Positions 34,877 to 44,100 of a stretch of DNA of 64,000 bases are shown piece by piece (within the stretch, counting starts at the first letter, position 1; every line of letters begins with the position of its first letter). Source of the stretch: JAOUEA01 sp963797635 (GTDB taxonomy: Bacteria; Actinomycetota; UBA4738; HRBIN12); NCBI GenBank assembly GCA_963797635.1, contig CAWCPZ010000004.1:103141-167140 (forward strand), given 5' to 3'. Under the pieces are notes generated by a model. It did not search any database. It was not told where the DNA came from and saw only the letters and a program-made list of their open reading frames with translations. Position numbers and translations under genes: made by a program.

Positions 34877-35018
34877 TATCTTCGGTGGGCATCAGGGCAC
34901 GCGTTCTCGCAGGTCGCATGCCACATCCGGCGACACTTCACGGTCAGGGGTCCTCCAGTCCCACGCCCTGACCAGCGGGAACACCCGACGGACTGGACGA
35001 ACTGAGGGATCGACGCAC
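34877..35018 (+). promoter_or_regulatory. rpsD promoter and leader with stable hairpin
   Basis: A -10-like TATCTT at 34877-34882 would start an mRNA leader of about 130 bases. Near its 3' end GGTCAGGG (34942-34949) pairs perfectly with CCCTGACC (34966-34973) around a 16-base loop. S4 autoregulates its mRNA through leader structures in other bacteria, so this is a candidate autoregulatory element; I see no match to a defined Rfam S4 leader. Confidence 0.45.
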
Positions 35019-35621
35019 ATGGACAAGATCGGACCGAAGCACCGCACCTGCCGGCGGGTCGGCGCGCCGCTCTGCGGACGCCCCAACTGCCCGTCGAACA
35101 AGCGCCCCTACCCGCCCGGCCAGCACGGCCGCGGCCGCAAGCGCATCTCCGAGTATCAGACCCGTCTGGTCGAGAAGCAGAAGCTCCGCGCGATCTACGG
35201 CGTGAGCGAGAGCCAGATGCGTCGCTACTACGACGAGGCCACGCGCAGCAAGGGCGTCACCGGTGAGGAGATGATCGGCCGGCTCGAGACCCGCCTGGAC
35301 ACCGTGGTGCTCCGGCTCGGGTTCGCGCTGACCACCCGCCAGGCCCGCCAGCTCGTCTCGCACGGGCACGTCACCCTGGACGGCAAGCGGCTCAACATCC
35401 CGAGCGCGAAGGTCAAGCCCGGCCAGACCGTGGAGATCGCCGCCAAGGCGAAGAACTTCGTGGCGGTGCGCGAGGCCCTGGAGATCACCGCCGACCCGCC
35501 GCCGTACCTCTACCGCAACAAGGACGAGGTCTCGGGCACGTTGTCCCGGGCGCCCGAGCGCACCGAGGTGCCGTTGCCGGTCGAGGTCGAAGAGCGCCTG
35601 ATCGTCGAGTACTACTCGTAA
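35019..35621 (+). CDS. rpsD: 30S ribosomal protein S4
   Basis: 200 residues. N-terminal zinc-type S4 (TCRRVGAPLCGRPNC, then YPPGQHGRGRKRISEYQ), the S4 RNA-binding domain (RLETRLDTVVLRLGFALTTR, RQLVSHGHVTLDGKRLNIPS) and the typical C-terminus ERLIVEYYS. It nucleates 30S assembly on 16S rRNA. It stands alone, not in the alpha operon with rpsM-rpsK-rpoA, an arrangement known from several Actinomycetota. GAGGGA about 10 bases before ATG 35019. Confidence 0.97.
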   Translation: MDKIGPKHRTCRRVGAPLCGRPNCPSNKRPYPPGQHGRGRKRISEYQTRLVEKQKLRAIYGVSESQMRRYYDEATRSKGVTGEEMIGRLETRLDTVVLRLGFALTTRQARQLVSHGHVTLDGKRLNIPSAKVKPGQTVEIAAKAKNFVAVREALEITADPPPYLYRNKDEVSGTLSRAPERTEVPLPVEVEERLIVEYYS

Positions 35622-35701
35622 CGATCGCCGGGCCGAGCCCGGTTCGCAGGAGCTCGGGAGCTCCCTCGCCTATCCTCCCTCCAGACGACCGAGGAGGACG
35701 G

Positions 35702-36724
35702 ATGCAGCTGGGGATGGTCGGACTGGGACGGATGGGCGCCAACCTGTCCCGCCGCTTGATGCGCGCCGGACATGAGGTGGTCGCCTACGACGTGAGCCCC
35801 GAGGCGGTCGAAGGCCTCGCCGGCGAAGGTGCCGTCGGGGCATCCTCGCTCGAAGACTTCGTCGCCAAGCTCACCGCCCCCCGGGCGGCATGGATCATGG
35901 TGCCGGCGGCGTTCGCGGGTTCCACGGCCGAGCAGCTCGCCGCGTTGATGGAGACCGACGACGTCATCATCGACGGCGGCAACTCCTACTACCGCGACGA
36001 CATGGCGCGATCGGCGGCCTTCGCGAAGCGCGGCATCCACTACCTGGACGTCGGCACGAGCGGCGGCGTGTTCGGGTTGGAGCGCGGGTTCTGCATGATG
36101 ATCGGCGGCGACCCCGCGCCCGTGCAACGCCTCGATCCGATCTTCGCCGCCCTGGCTCCCGGCATCGAGACCGCGGAGCGCACGCCCGGCCGGGCGGAGT
36201 CCGGACGTGGTGGCACCGCCGAGCAGGGTTACCTGCACTGTGGGCCGTCCGGCGCCGGCCACTTCGTGAAGATGGTGCACAACGGCATCGAGTACGGCCT
36301 GATGGCGGCCTTCGCCGAGGGCCTCAACGTCTTGCGCCACGCGAACGCCGGTGCCGCCGATCGCGAGGACGACGCCGAGACCGCTCCGTTGCGCGAGCCC
36401 GAGTTCTACCGGTACGACCTCGACATCGCCGACGTCGCCGAGGTGTGGCGCCGAGGCAGCGTCGTCAGCTCGTGGCTGCTCGATCTCACGGCGTCGGCGC
36501 TGGTGAACGATCCGACCCTGGAGGGCTTCACCGGCCGGGTGAGCGATTCGGGCGAGGGCCGGTGGACGCTGCAGGCCGCGATCGACGAAGGCGTGCCGGC
36601 CCAGGTGCTGTCGGCGGCCGTGTTCGACCGGTTCGCCTCGCAGGGATCGGCGGAGTTCGCCAACAAGGTGCTCTCGGCCATGCGCAAGGAGTTCGGCGGG
36701 CACGACGAGAAGGCCTCGACGTGA
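35702..36724 (+). CDS. gnd: 6-phosphogluconate dehydrogenase, decarboxylating (short, GndA-type)
   Basis: 340 residues, the short (about 300-340) form. Rossmann motif MVGLGRMGANLSRRLMRAGH at 5-24, IIDGGNSYYRDD (about 88-99), the substrate motif DVGTSGGVFGLERGF and the catalytic-Lys region CGPSGAGHFVKMVHNGIEYG (about 181-200). It oxidises 6-phosphogluconate to ribulose 5-phosphate and CO2. Strong Shine-Dalgarno GAGGAGG 6 bases before ATG, and TATCCT at about 35672 as -10. First gene of a tightly coupled operon with pgi and zwf (GTGA overlap with pgi). Cofactor preference not judged. Confidence 0.95.
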   Translation: MQLGMVGLGRMGANLSRRLMRAGHEVVAYDVSPEAVEGLAGEGAVGASSLEDFVAKLTAPRAAWIMVPAAFAGSTAEQLAALMETDDVIIDGGNSYYRDDMARSAAFAKRGIHYLDVGTSGGVFGLERGFCMMIGGDPAPVQRLDPIFAALAPGIETAERTPGRAESGRGGTAEQGYLHCGPSGAGHFVKMVHNGIEYGLMAAFAEGLNVLRHANAGAADREDDAETAPLREPEFYRYDLDIADVAEVWRRGSVVSSWLLDLTASALVNDPTLEGFTGRVSDSGEGRWTLQAAIDEGVPAQVLSAAVFDRFASQGSAEFANKVLSAMRKEFGGHDEKAST

Positions 36725-38373
36725 GCCGAACGCCGGTCGACGGTTCGCCGGCCTGGCAGGCGCTCGCCGACCATGCCGGCGCGAACCGGTCGACGACGTT
36801 GCGGGACCTGTTCGCCGCCGATGGCGACCGCGGGAACCGGCTCACCGCCGAAGCCGGTGATCTCTACCTCGACTACTCGAAGCACCTGGTCACCGACGAA
36901 ACGCTGGCGCTGCTGCTGCAACTCGCCGCGGACGCGGGTGTCGCCGAGCGCCGCGACGCGATGTTCGCGGGCGAGCACATCAACGTCACCGAGGATCGGG
37001 CGGTGCTCCACGTGGCGCTCCGGATGCCTCGGGACGCCTCGCTCGTGGTCGACGGCGTCGATGTGGTGGCCGAGGTGCACGAGGTCTTGGGGCGGATGGG
37101 TGCGTTCGCCGACCGGGTGCGCAGCGGGGAGTGGCTCGGCGCCACGGGCGAGCGCATCACCACCGTGGTCAACATCGGGATCGGCGGCTCCGACCTCGGC
37201 CCGTCCATGGCCTACGAAGCGTTGCTGGACGTCTCGCAACGCGACATCGCGTGCCGGTTCGTGTCCAACGTGGACGGCGCCGACATCGCCGAGGCCACCC
37301 GCGACCTCGATCCCGCCCGCACGCTCTTCGTCATCTCCTCCAAGACGTTCACCACGCTGGAGACCCTGACGAACGCCCACAGCGCCCGCGAGTGGCTGGT
37401 CGCCTCGCTCGGCGAGGACGCGGTCGCGAACCATTTCGTGGCGGTGTCCACGAACGCCGAGGGCGTGAAGGCGTTCGGCATCGACCCCGAGAACATGTTC
37501 GGGTTCTGGGACTGGGTGGGCGGCCGGTATTCGATGGACTCGGCGATCGGCCTGTCGCTGATGATCGCGATCGGTCCCGAGGCGTTCGCCGACATGCTGG
37601 CCGGGTTCCACACGATCGACGAGCACTTCCGCACCGCGCCGTTCGAACGCAACCTGCCGGTGCTGCAAGGCGTGCTGGGCATCTGGTACCGCAACTTCCT
37701 GGGCGCCCAGACCAAGGCCATCCTGCCCTACAGCCACCACCTGTCGAAGCTGACGGCCTACCTCCAGCAGCTCGACATGGAGTCGAACGGCAAGTCGGTC
37801 ACGCTGGACGGGGAGCCGGTCGGCTACGACACCGGTCCGATCGTGTGGGGCACGCCGGGCACGAACGGCCAGCACGCGTACTACCAACTGATCCACCAGG
37901 GCACGACGCTGATCCCCGCCGACTTCATCGGGTTCGCCCATGCCACCGATCCGCTCGGCGACCACCACGACCTGCTGATGGCGAACGTGTTCGCGCAGAC
38001 CGAAGCGCTGGCGTTCGGCAAGACGCGCGAGGAGGTCGAGGCCGAAGGCGTGCCGGCCCACCAGGTCCCTCATCGGACCTTCCACGGGAACCATCCAACG
38101 TCGACGATCCTGGTGCCCTCGTTGACGCCGAACACCCTCGGGCAACTGATCGCCCTCTACGAGCACACGGTGTTCGTGCAGGGCACGATCTGGGACATCG
38201 ACTCGTTCGATCAGTGGGGCGTCGAGCTGGGCAAGGTGCTGGCGGGCCGGATCGCGACCGAGCTCGCCGCCCCGTCGGATCCGGACGCCGGCGCGCACGA
38301 TTCGTCGACCATGGCCTTGATCAGCCGCTACCGTCGTCTGCGAGACGACGATCCGGAAGGGACCTCACGATGA
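36721..38373 (+). CDS. pgi: Glucose-6-phosphate isomerase
   Basis: 550 residues from GTG 36721, inside the gnd stop (GTGA). Family motifs: GEHINVTEDRAVLHVALR, VVNIGIGGSDLGPSMAYEAL, FVISSKTFTTLETLTNA, FWDWVGGRYSMDSAIGLSLM, and the active-site region near the end VPHRTFHGNHPTSTIL and WDIDSFDQWGVELGK. All are typical of the classical long PGI. It interconverts glucose 6-phosphate and fructose 6-phosphate, which fits its place between the two pentose-phosphate dehydrogenases. The stop overlaps zwf (ATGA). Confidence 0.97.
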   Translation: MSRTPVDGSPAWQALADHAGANRSTTLRDLFAADGDRGNRLTAEAGDLYLDYSKHLVTDETLALLLQLAADAGVAERRDAMFAGEHINVTEDRAVLHVALRMPRDASLVVDGVDVVAEVHEVLGRMGAFADRVRSGEWLGATGERITTVVNIGIGGSDLGPSMAYEALLDVSQRDIACRFVSNVDGADIAEATRDLDPARTLFVISSKTFTTLETLTNAHSAREWLVASLGEDAVANHFVAVSTNAEGVKAFGIDPENMFGFWDWVGGRYSMDSAIGLSLMIAIGPEAFADMLAGFHTIDEHFRTAPFERNLPVLQGVLGIWYRNFLGAQTKAILPYSHHLSKLTAYLQQLDMESNGKSVTLDGEPVGYDTGPIVWGTPGTNGQHAYYQLIHQGTTLIPADFIGFAHATDPLGDHHDLLMANVFAQTEALAFGKTREEVEAEGVPAHQVPHRTFHGNHPTSTILVPSLTPNTLGQLIALYEHTVFVQGTIWDIDSFDQWGVELGKVLAGRIATELAAPSDPDAGAHDSSTMALISRYRRLRDDDPEGTSR

Positions 38374-39821
38374 CGCTGCAGCCGCCGATCCCGCAAGCCA
38401 TCGTCGTGTTCGGCGCCAGCGGCGACCTCGCGAAGAAGAAGATCCTGCCGGCGATCTACAACTTGGCGGTCGACGGCCTGCTCCCGCCGGCATACGAGGT
38501 GATCGGGTTCGCCTCCTCGGACATGGACGACGAGCGCTTCCGTCAGCACGCTCGCGATGCGATCGAGGAGCATTCACGCCGGCCGATCGACGAGGCGGTG
38601 TGGAACGCGCTCGCACCCAAGCTCCGGTACATCATGGGGTCGTTCGAGGACCCCGAGGCGATGAAGCGACTGGGTGAGGTCCTGGACGAGGCCGACCGCG
38701 TCCACGGGTGCGACGGGTGCCGGCTGTTCTACATGGCGGTGCCTCCCACCCTGTTCCCGGTGATCGCGCGATCGCTGGACGCCGCCGGGCTCAACAGCGA
38801 GCTCGGTCGCCTGGTGGTCGAGAAGCCGTACGGCGACTCGCTCGAGTCGGCGAAAGCACTCACGAACGCCCTCTACGAGGGCTTCACCGAGGAGCAGATC
38901 TTCCGGATCGACCACTACCTGGGCAAGGAGACCGTCCAGAACCTGGTGGTGTTCCGGTTCGCGAACTCGATCTGGGAACGCGTCTGGAACCGCGACGCGG
39001 TGGACTCGGTGCAGCTCACGGTGGCCGAATCGATCGGCGTCGAGGGTCGCGCCGGCTACTACGAGCACGCGGGCGCCACCCGCGACCTGCTGCAGAACCA
39101 CATGCTGCAGGTGATCGCGTTCCTGGCCATGGAGCCGCCGCGATCCCTGGATGCCGAAGCCTTCCGCGACGAGAAGGTGAAGCTGCTGCGCGCGATCCGA
39201 CCGATCGATCCCGCCGACGTCGTGCGCGGCCAGTACGACGGCTACCGGCAGGAGGAAGGGGTCGATCCGAAGAGCCAGGTCGAGACGTTCATCGCCGCCC
39301 GGATGTGGATCGACAACTGGCGGTGGGACGGCGTGCCGTTCTACCTCCGGCACGGCAAGAAGCTGCCGATCCGCAACACGGAGATCACCGTGGTGTTCCG
39401 CCAGGCGCCCGACTACCTGTTCCGCGACCTGGAACTGGAGCACATCCCGTCGAACCATCTGACGATCCGCGTGCAGCCCGACGAGGGGATCTCGCTCGCG
39501 TTCCAGGCCAAGACGCCCGGCCCGGGCTACCACCTGCAGACGGTGCGCATGGACTTCGACTACGACGAGTCGTTCGCGGACGCGTCGGCCGAGGCCTACG
39601 AACGCCTGTTGCACGATGCGATGGACGGCGACCACACCCTGTTCAACCGGGCCGACTCGGTCGACCGAGCGTGGGAGATCGTCACGCCGATGCTGGAGGA
39701 GCCACCGCCGCTGTTCCACTACGCACAGGGCTCGTGGGGTCCCTCGCGCGCCGACCGGCTGATCGAACCGCACGAATGGCATCTGCGCACGCGCGCCGAC
39801 GGCACGATGGGTCACCACTGA
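38370..39821 (+). CDS. zwf: Glucose-6-phosphate 1-dehydrogenase
   Basis: 483 residues. NAD(P)-binding FGASGDLAKKKILPAIYNLA (11-30), the active-site signature RIDHYLGKETVQNLVVFRF (about 179-197), then RAGYYEHAGATRDLLQNHMLQ and KTPGPGYHLQTVRMDF. It catalyses the entry step of the oxidative pentose phosphate pathway. No opcA, tal or pgl follows, as is usual in many Actinomycetota; instead it overlaps a cyclase-family hydrolase gene by one base. Confidence 0.97.
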   Translation: MTLQPPIPQAIVVFGASGDLAKKKILPAIYNLAVDGLLPPAYEVIGFASSDMDDERFRQHARDAIEEHSRRPIDEAVWNALAPKLRYIMGSFEDPEAMKRLGEVLDEADRVHGCDGCRLFYMAVPPTLFPVIARSLDAAGLNSELGRLVVEKPYGDSLESAKALTNALYEGFTEEQIFRIDHYLGKETVQNLVVFRFANSIWERVWNRDAVDSVQLTVAESIGVEGRAGYYEHAGATRDLLQNHMLQVIAFLAMEPPRSLDAEAFRDEKVKLLRAIRPIDPADVVRGQYDGYRQEEGVDPKSQVETFIAARMWIDNWRWDGVPFYLRHGKKLPIRNTEITVVFRQAPDYLFRDLELEHIPSNHLTIRVQPDEGISLAFQAKTPGPGYHLQTVRMDFDYDESFADASAEAYERLLHDAMDGDHTLFNRADSVDRAWEIVTPMLEEPPPLFHYAQGSWGPSRADRLIEPHEWHLRTRADGTMGHH

Positions 39822-40459
39822 TGACGTTCATCGACATCTCGCTCCCGATCGGACCCGACCTGCTCACGTGGCCGGGCAACCCCGAGGTCACCGTCACGCC
39901 GTTCCAACGGATCGCCGACGGTGACGCCTCGAACGTGAGCGAACTGCGGATCGGCACGCACTCCGGCACCCATGTGGACCCGCCGGTGCACTTCGTCGAG
40001 GGCGGCGCCGGGATCGACCGCGTGGCGCTCGACGTGCTCGTGGGCGAGTGCGTCGTGGTGGACGCGCGAGGTCGCCAGGGGGAACTGACCGCCGAGGACA
40101 TGGAAGCGCTCGCGATCCCGGCCGGCGCCGAGCGCGTGCTGCTCCGCACCGACAACTCCGACCTGTGGCGCCGGCTGCCGGTCGAGTTCCCGAAGGAGTA
40201 CGTCTGCGTGGGTCCGGACGCGGCGCGATGGGTGGTGGCTCACGGGATCCGGCTGATCGGCATCGACTTCCTCGGCATCGAACGGCAGGGCTCGCCCGGG
40301 CATCCCACGCATCACGAACTGCTGTCCCATGGCGTCGTGATCGTCGAAGGGCTCGACCTCGGCATGGCCGAGCCCGGTCCCTACCGCCTGACCGTCTTGC
40401 CGCTGCGGATCGTGGACGGCGACGGCGGCCCGGCGCGTGCCGTGCTGGAGACCCGCTGA
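39821..40459 (+). CDS. Cyclase-family (kynurenine formamidase-like) metal hydrolase
   Basis: 212 residues. PF04199-type motifs: N-terminal DISLPIGPDLLTWPGNPE, the metal motif THSGTHVDPPVHF (about 46-58), and GIDFLGIERQGSPGHPTHHEL. Metal ligands (His, His, Asp, and later His/Glu) are present, so it should be active. Known members hydrolyse N-formylkynurenine or act on cyclic amides and isatin; no tryptophan catabolic genes are near, so the substrate is open. The ATG shares its A with the zwf stop, so translation is coupled to the sugar-phosphate operon. Confidence 0.88.
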   Translation: MTFIDISLPIGPDLLTWPGNPEVTVTPFQRIADGDASNVSELRIGTHSGTHVDPPVHFVEGGAGIDRVALDVLVGECVVVDARGRQGELTAEDMEALAIPAGAERVLLRTDNSDLWRRLPVEFPKEYVCVGPDAARWVVAHGIRLIGIDFLGIERQGSPGHPTHHELLSHGVVIVEGLDLGMAEPGPYRLTVLPLRIVDGDGGPARAVLETR

Positions 40460-40460
40460 C

Positions 40461-41138
40461 GTGACCGCTCCCGCCGTCGTGTTGTTCGACATCGACGGCA
40501 CGTTGATCAGCACCGGAGGCGCCGGCGCTCGGAGCTGGGGCCGCGCGTTCCGCAAGCTCCACGACCGCGAGGCCGACATCACCGCGTTCTCCGAGAGCGG
40601 CATGACCGACCCGGTCGTGGGACGCGCGGTGTTCGAAGGGGTGCTCGGCCGGCAACCGAACCAGCAGGAACTCTCACGCCTGATCATGGCCTACCTGATG
40701 GAACTGCCGATCGAGGTGGCCAACTCGCCCACCTATCACCGGTTCGACGGCGTGATCCGAACGCTCGAGCGGCTCTCCGAAGCCGGCACGCTGCTGGGCC
40801 TGGTGACCGGCAACATCGAAGGAGCCGCTCGGATCAAGATCGACCGGGCCAACCTCAATCCCTACTTCGCGTTCGGGGGATACGGCACCGACTCCGCCGA
40901 TCGCGCCGAACTGACCCTCGCGGCGATCGCGCGCGCCGAGACGATGCAGGGAACAGCGATCGAACGGTCGACGATCGTCGTGGTCGGTGACACGCCGCGT
41001 GACGTCGCGGCCGCGAAGGCGGTGGGGGCGGTCAGCGTGGCGGTGGCCACCGGCGACTACTCCGTCGACCAACTGCGCGAGACCGGCGCCGATCACGTCC
41101 TGCGGAACTTCGCCGAGGACGAGTTCCCCGGGCTGTAG
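40461..41138 (+). CDS. HAD-superfamily hydrolase (phosphoglycolate phosphatase-like)
   Basis: 225 residues from GTG 40461, one base after the previous stop. Motif I DIDGTLI (about 10-16), a C1 cap (FRKLHDREADITAFSESGMT), motif II LGLVTGN (Thr), motif III Lys within the segment AARIKIDRANLNPYFAFGG and motif IV VVVGDTPRDVAAAKAVGA. It should be an Mg2+-dependent phosphatase on a small phosphorylated metabolite, and the operon suggests a sugar phosphate or phosphoglycolate. Last gene of the five-gene gnd operon. Confidence 0.9.
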   Translation: MTAPAVVLFDIDGTLISTGGAGARSWGRAFRKLHDREADITAFSESGMTDPVVGRAVFEGVLGRQPNQQELSRLIMAYLMELPIEVANSPTYHRFDGVIRTLERLSEAGTLLGLVTGNIEGAARIKIDRANLNPYFAFGGYGTDSADRAELTLAAIARAETMQGTAIERSTIVVVGDTPRDVAAAKAVGAVSVAVATGDYSVDQLRETGADHVLRNFAEDEFPGL

Positions 41139-41147
41139 CGCCCAAGG

Positions 41148-41175
41148 TCAGGGGTAGATCAGGGTAGCTCAGGGG
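41148..41175. repeat. Three tandem near-copies of TCAGGG(G)TAG in the convergent gene junction
   Basis: TCAGGGGTAGA (41148-41158), TCAGGGTAGC (41159-41168) and TCAGGGG (41169-41175) follow one another with a 10-11 bp period. They lie between the stop of the HAD gene and the stop (minus strand) of the cyclase fusion gene, whose stop codon is inside the third copy. Meaning unknown. Confidence 0.6.
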
Positions 41176-44100
41176 TCGAGCAGGAGGTCGGCGAAGTTGG
41201 CCGATGACTTCCCGAACTCCCACCAGCCGTGCACGCGCGGCTTCACCTGCGACATGCTGCGTCCGTAGACGACGGGGATGACCGCCACGCGCTCCACCAC
41301 CGCCATCCGGTCGGCCTGGTGGAAGAGTTCCAACCGGCTGCGGTCGCTCCGCTCCTGGCGGGCTCGTTCGATCAGCTGGTCGAACGCCTCCGAGGCGAAC
41401 CCACCCTCGTTGGTGCGGCTGTCGGACTGGAACAGCAGCCGCAGGAAGTACTCGGGATCGGCATAGCCCGGCAGCCACCCGGTGAGGTAGATCGGCGCCA
41501 GCTGTCGGGGCGGCGGCATCGTGGCGATGTCGCTGCGCCGCCAGGGTCGCACCTGGACGTCCAGCCCCAGGATCGTTCGCCACGACCCGAGGACGGGCGC
41601 CACCAGCATCTCGTCCTCGTCCAGGCAGGCGACCGTCAGCGCCCCGGCGAACCCCGAACGCTCGAGGGCCTCCCGAGCCAGATCGGGATCGAACCGCAGC
41701 GAGATGTCGGGCGTGTGGCCCTGCAGCGCGGGGGGCACGATGCCGCCGGTGGCCACCACCATGTTGATCGGCAGGATCGCCGAGATCGCGTCGCGATCCA
41801 CCGCGTGGGCCAGGGCCAGACGCAGGTCCACGCCGGAGGTCGGGCCTTCCTGGTGATCGAACGCGAGGTAGCCCGACCACGCCGCCGGTCCGAGCCGGGC
41901 GTCGGGCACATCGGCTGGGGCGACATCGGCGAGTCGCGGCGTGTACCGCACCGACACCAGGTCCACCTCGTCGCGGGCGAACGCCTCGACGGACGTGGCG
42001 ATGGGTGCGGCGACGATCTCCACGCGCTCGACGTTGCCGCCTCGCGGACCGGTGTAGTCGTCACGTCGCCGCAGCACGAGGCGGTCGGATCCGCGTTCGT
42101 CCACGCGGAACGCCCCCGACACCACCTGCGATCCGGGCTGGGTCCAGTCCCCTTCGTTGACCAACGATCGCATGGCGGGGTTGCGGGCCCCCGTCCGGAC
42201 GGTTCATCACGCTCAGGAAGTACGGTGCGGGCGCCACCAGCCGGAACTCCACGGTGCGGTCGTCCAACGCGCGCACACCGATGCGGTCCTCCTCCGGGGA
42301 GCCGAGGTACCGCTCCTGCCCGTGTTCCAACACGAAGTACACGGCGACCGACGATCCCGGGGCGTCCGGATCGAGCACCCGCTTGATGCCGAACTCGACG
42401 TCACCCGCCGTGAGCGGCGTGCCGTCGGACCAGCGCAGGCCTTCCCGAAGATGGAAGACGTAGCGCAGGCCGTCGGGGGAGATGTCCCAGCGTTCCGCGA
42501 GCGACGGCACGATCGTGCGCTCCGGCCACTGCTCGACGAGCCGGTCGAACAGCTGCATGCACAGTTGGATGTTCGGCCAGGCGATCGCCGAACGCGGATC
42601 CGGGTCGTTGGGCAGGAAGCTGCTGGCGATGCGCAGGGTGGCGTTCGCCTCGACCGGCGCCGGCGGGGTCCAATGCTCGAAGGCCCGCTGGTAGGTCGCG
42701 TCGGCCTCCGAGAACCGCAGCGCCATGTGCAAGGCGAGCGCCAGCTTGAACAGCCCGAGCGCGATCTCCTGCCCCTCACCGCGGCGCTCCAGCAGCGGCA
42801 GCAGCTCCCGGTAGTAGGCGACCGCCTCGTCGAGCGCGTACTCCTGACGGGCACGGTCGCCCGCCAAGGTGAGGTAGCGGACGGCCTTGTCCTCGTCGGC
42901 GGCGCCGAGCCAGTGGTGGGCCAGCAACCCCGCGATCTCTCGCGAACCCTCGCCTCGCTGGGCCTCCAGGGTCTCGGCCGCCTTGCGGTGCAACCGGGTT
43001 CGATCCTCGGTCACGAGCGTGCGATAGGCGGCCTCCTGGATCAACGCGTGCTTGAAGCGGAACTCGGGTTCGGGCCATCGGCGGCCCTCGCGCACGAAGT
43101 CCAGCCGCTGCAGCTCCGACAGCGCCGAGCGGATCCCCGAGTCGTCCGCGACCGCTTCCAGCAGCGAGAGGCTGAACCGACGGCCGAGGACCGAGGCGGC
43201 CAGCAACGCCTGGCGTGGCGACGGTTCGAGCCGGTCGATCCGGGCCAGGATCACCTTCTCCACGGTGGGTGGGATCTCCACATCGACCTCGTGATCGAAG
43301 CGCAGCCCCTCCTCGGTGGGCACGAGGGCCCCGGCGTCCTGCAACGAGCGCACGATCTCTTCCAGGAAGAAGGGGTTGCCGTCGGCGGACGCGAGCACGC
43401 GTTCGGCCGTCGCCGCCGGCAGCGTGTCGTGGCCGACCAGCGCCGTCAGGAGTTCGGAGCCCGAGTCGCCGGACAGGGACTCCAGGGCGATCTCCCGGAA
43501 CCGGTGGGGCATCGTCCGCGCCGTCTCGTCCTTCAATCGCCACGAGGGGTGGTCTCGCTCAGGACGTCCGGTGCAGACGATCAACAGCGGCGACGCCTCG
43601 GTGTCGGCGAACAGTTGCTCCAGCAACAGCAGCGAGGTGGCGTCGGCCCAATGCAGATCCTCGAACGCCATCACCACCGGCCCGTCCTCGGCGAGGCGCT
43701 CGATCAGGTGGCGCACGACCTCGAACGTCCGGAACTGTGCGGCCTCGGGCGAGAGCTCGGCGAGCTTGGCATCGGCGTCCGGACCGAACGACAGCTCCAG
43801 GAGCGCGCCGAGGTACGGGGTGAGTTCGCCGGCGCGCGCGCCGAACAGCCGGTCGACCGCGCGGCGCAACGCGATCGTGACGCGAAGGTCGGGATCGTCG
43901 GGCGCCACGCCCAGCCAGGACCGGAGGAGGTCGCGGAACGGCCAGTAGGACATCGACTCGCCGTAGCTGACGCACCGGCCTTCGAGCCAGAGCGAACGGC
44001 CGTGCGCGGGCTGCGCCCCTCGGACCAGCTCACGGAGCTCCTGCATCATCCGGGTCTTGCCGATCCCGGGCTCCCCCGACAGGTAGAGGATGGCGCCGGA

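Noticed and set aside
36406..38298. Long minus-strand open frame opposite gnd/pgi
   Set aside because: Antisense shadow; the plus strand encodes an unambiguous glucose-6-phosphate isomerase.
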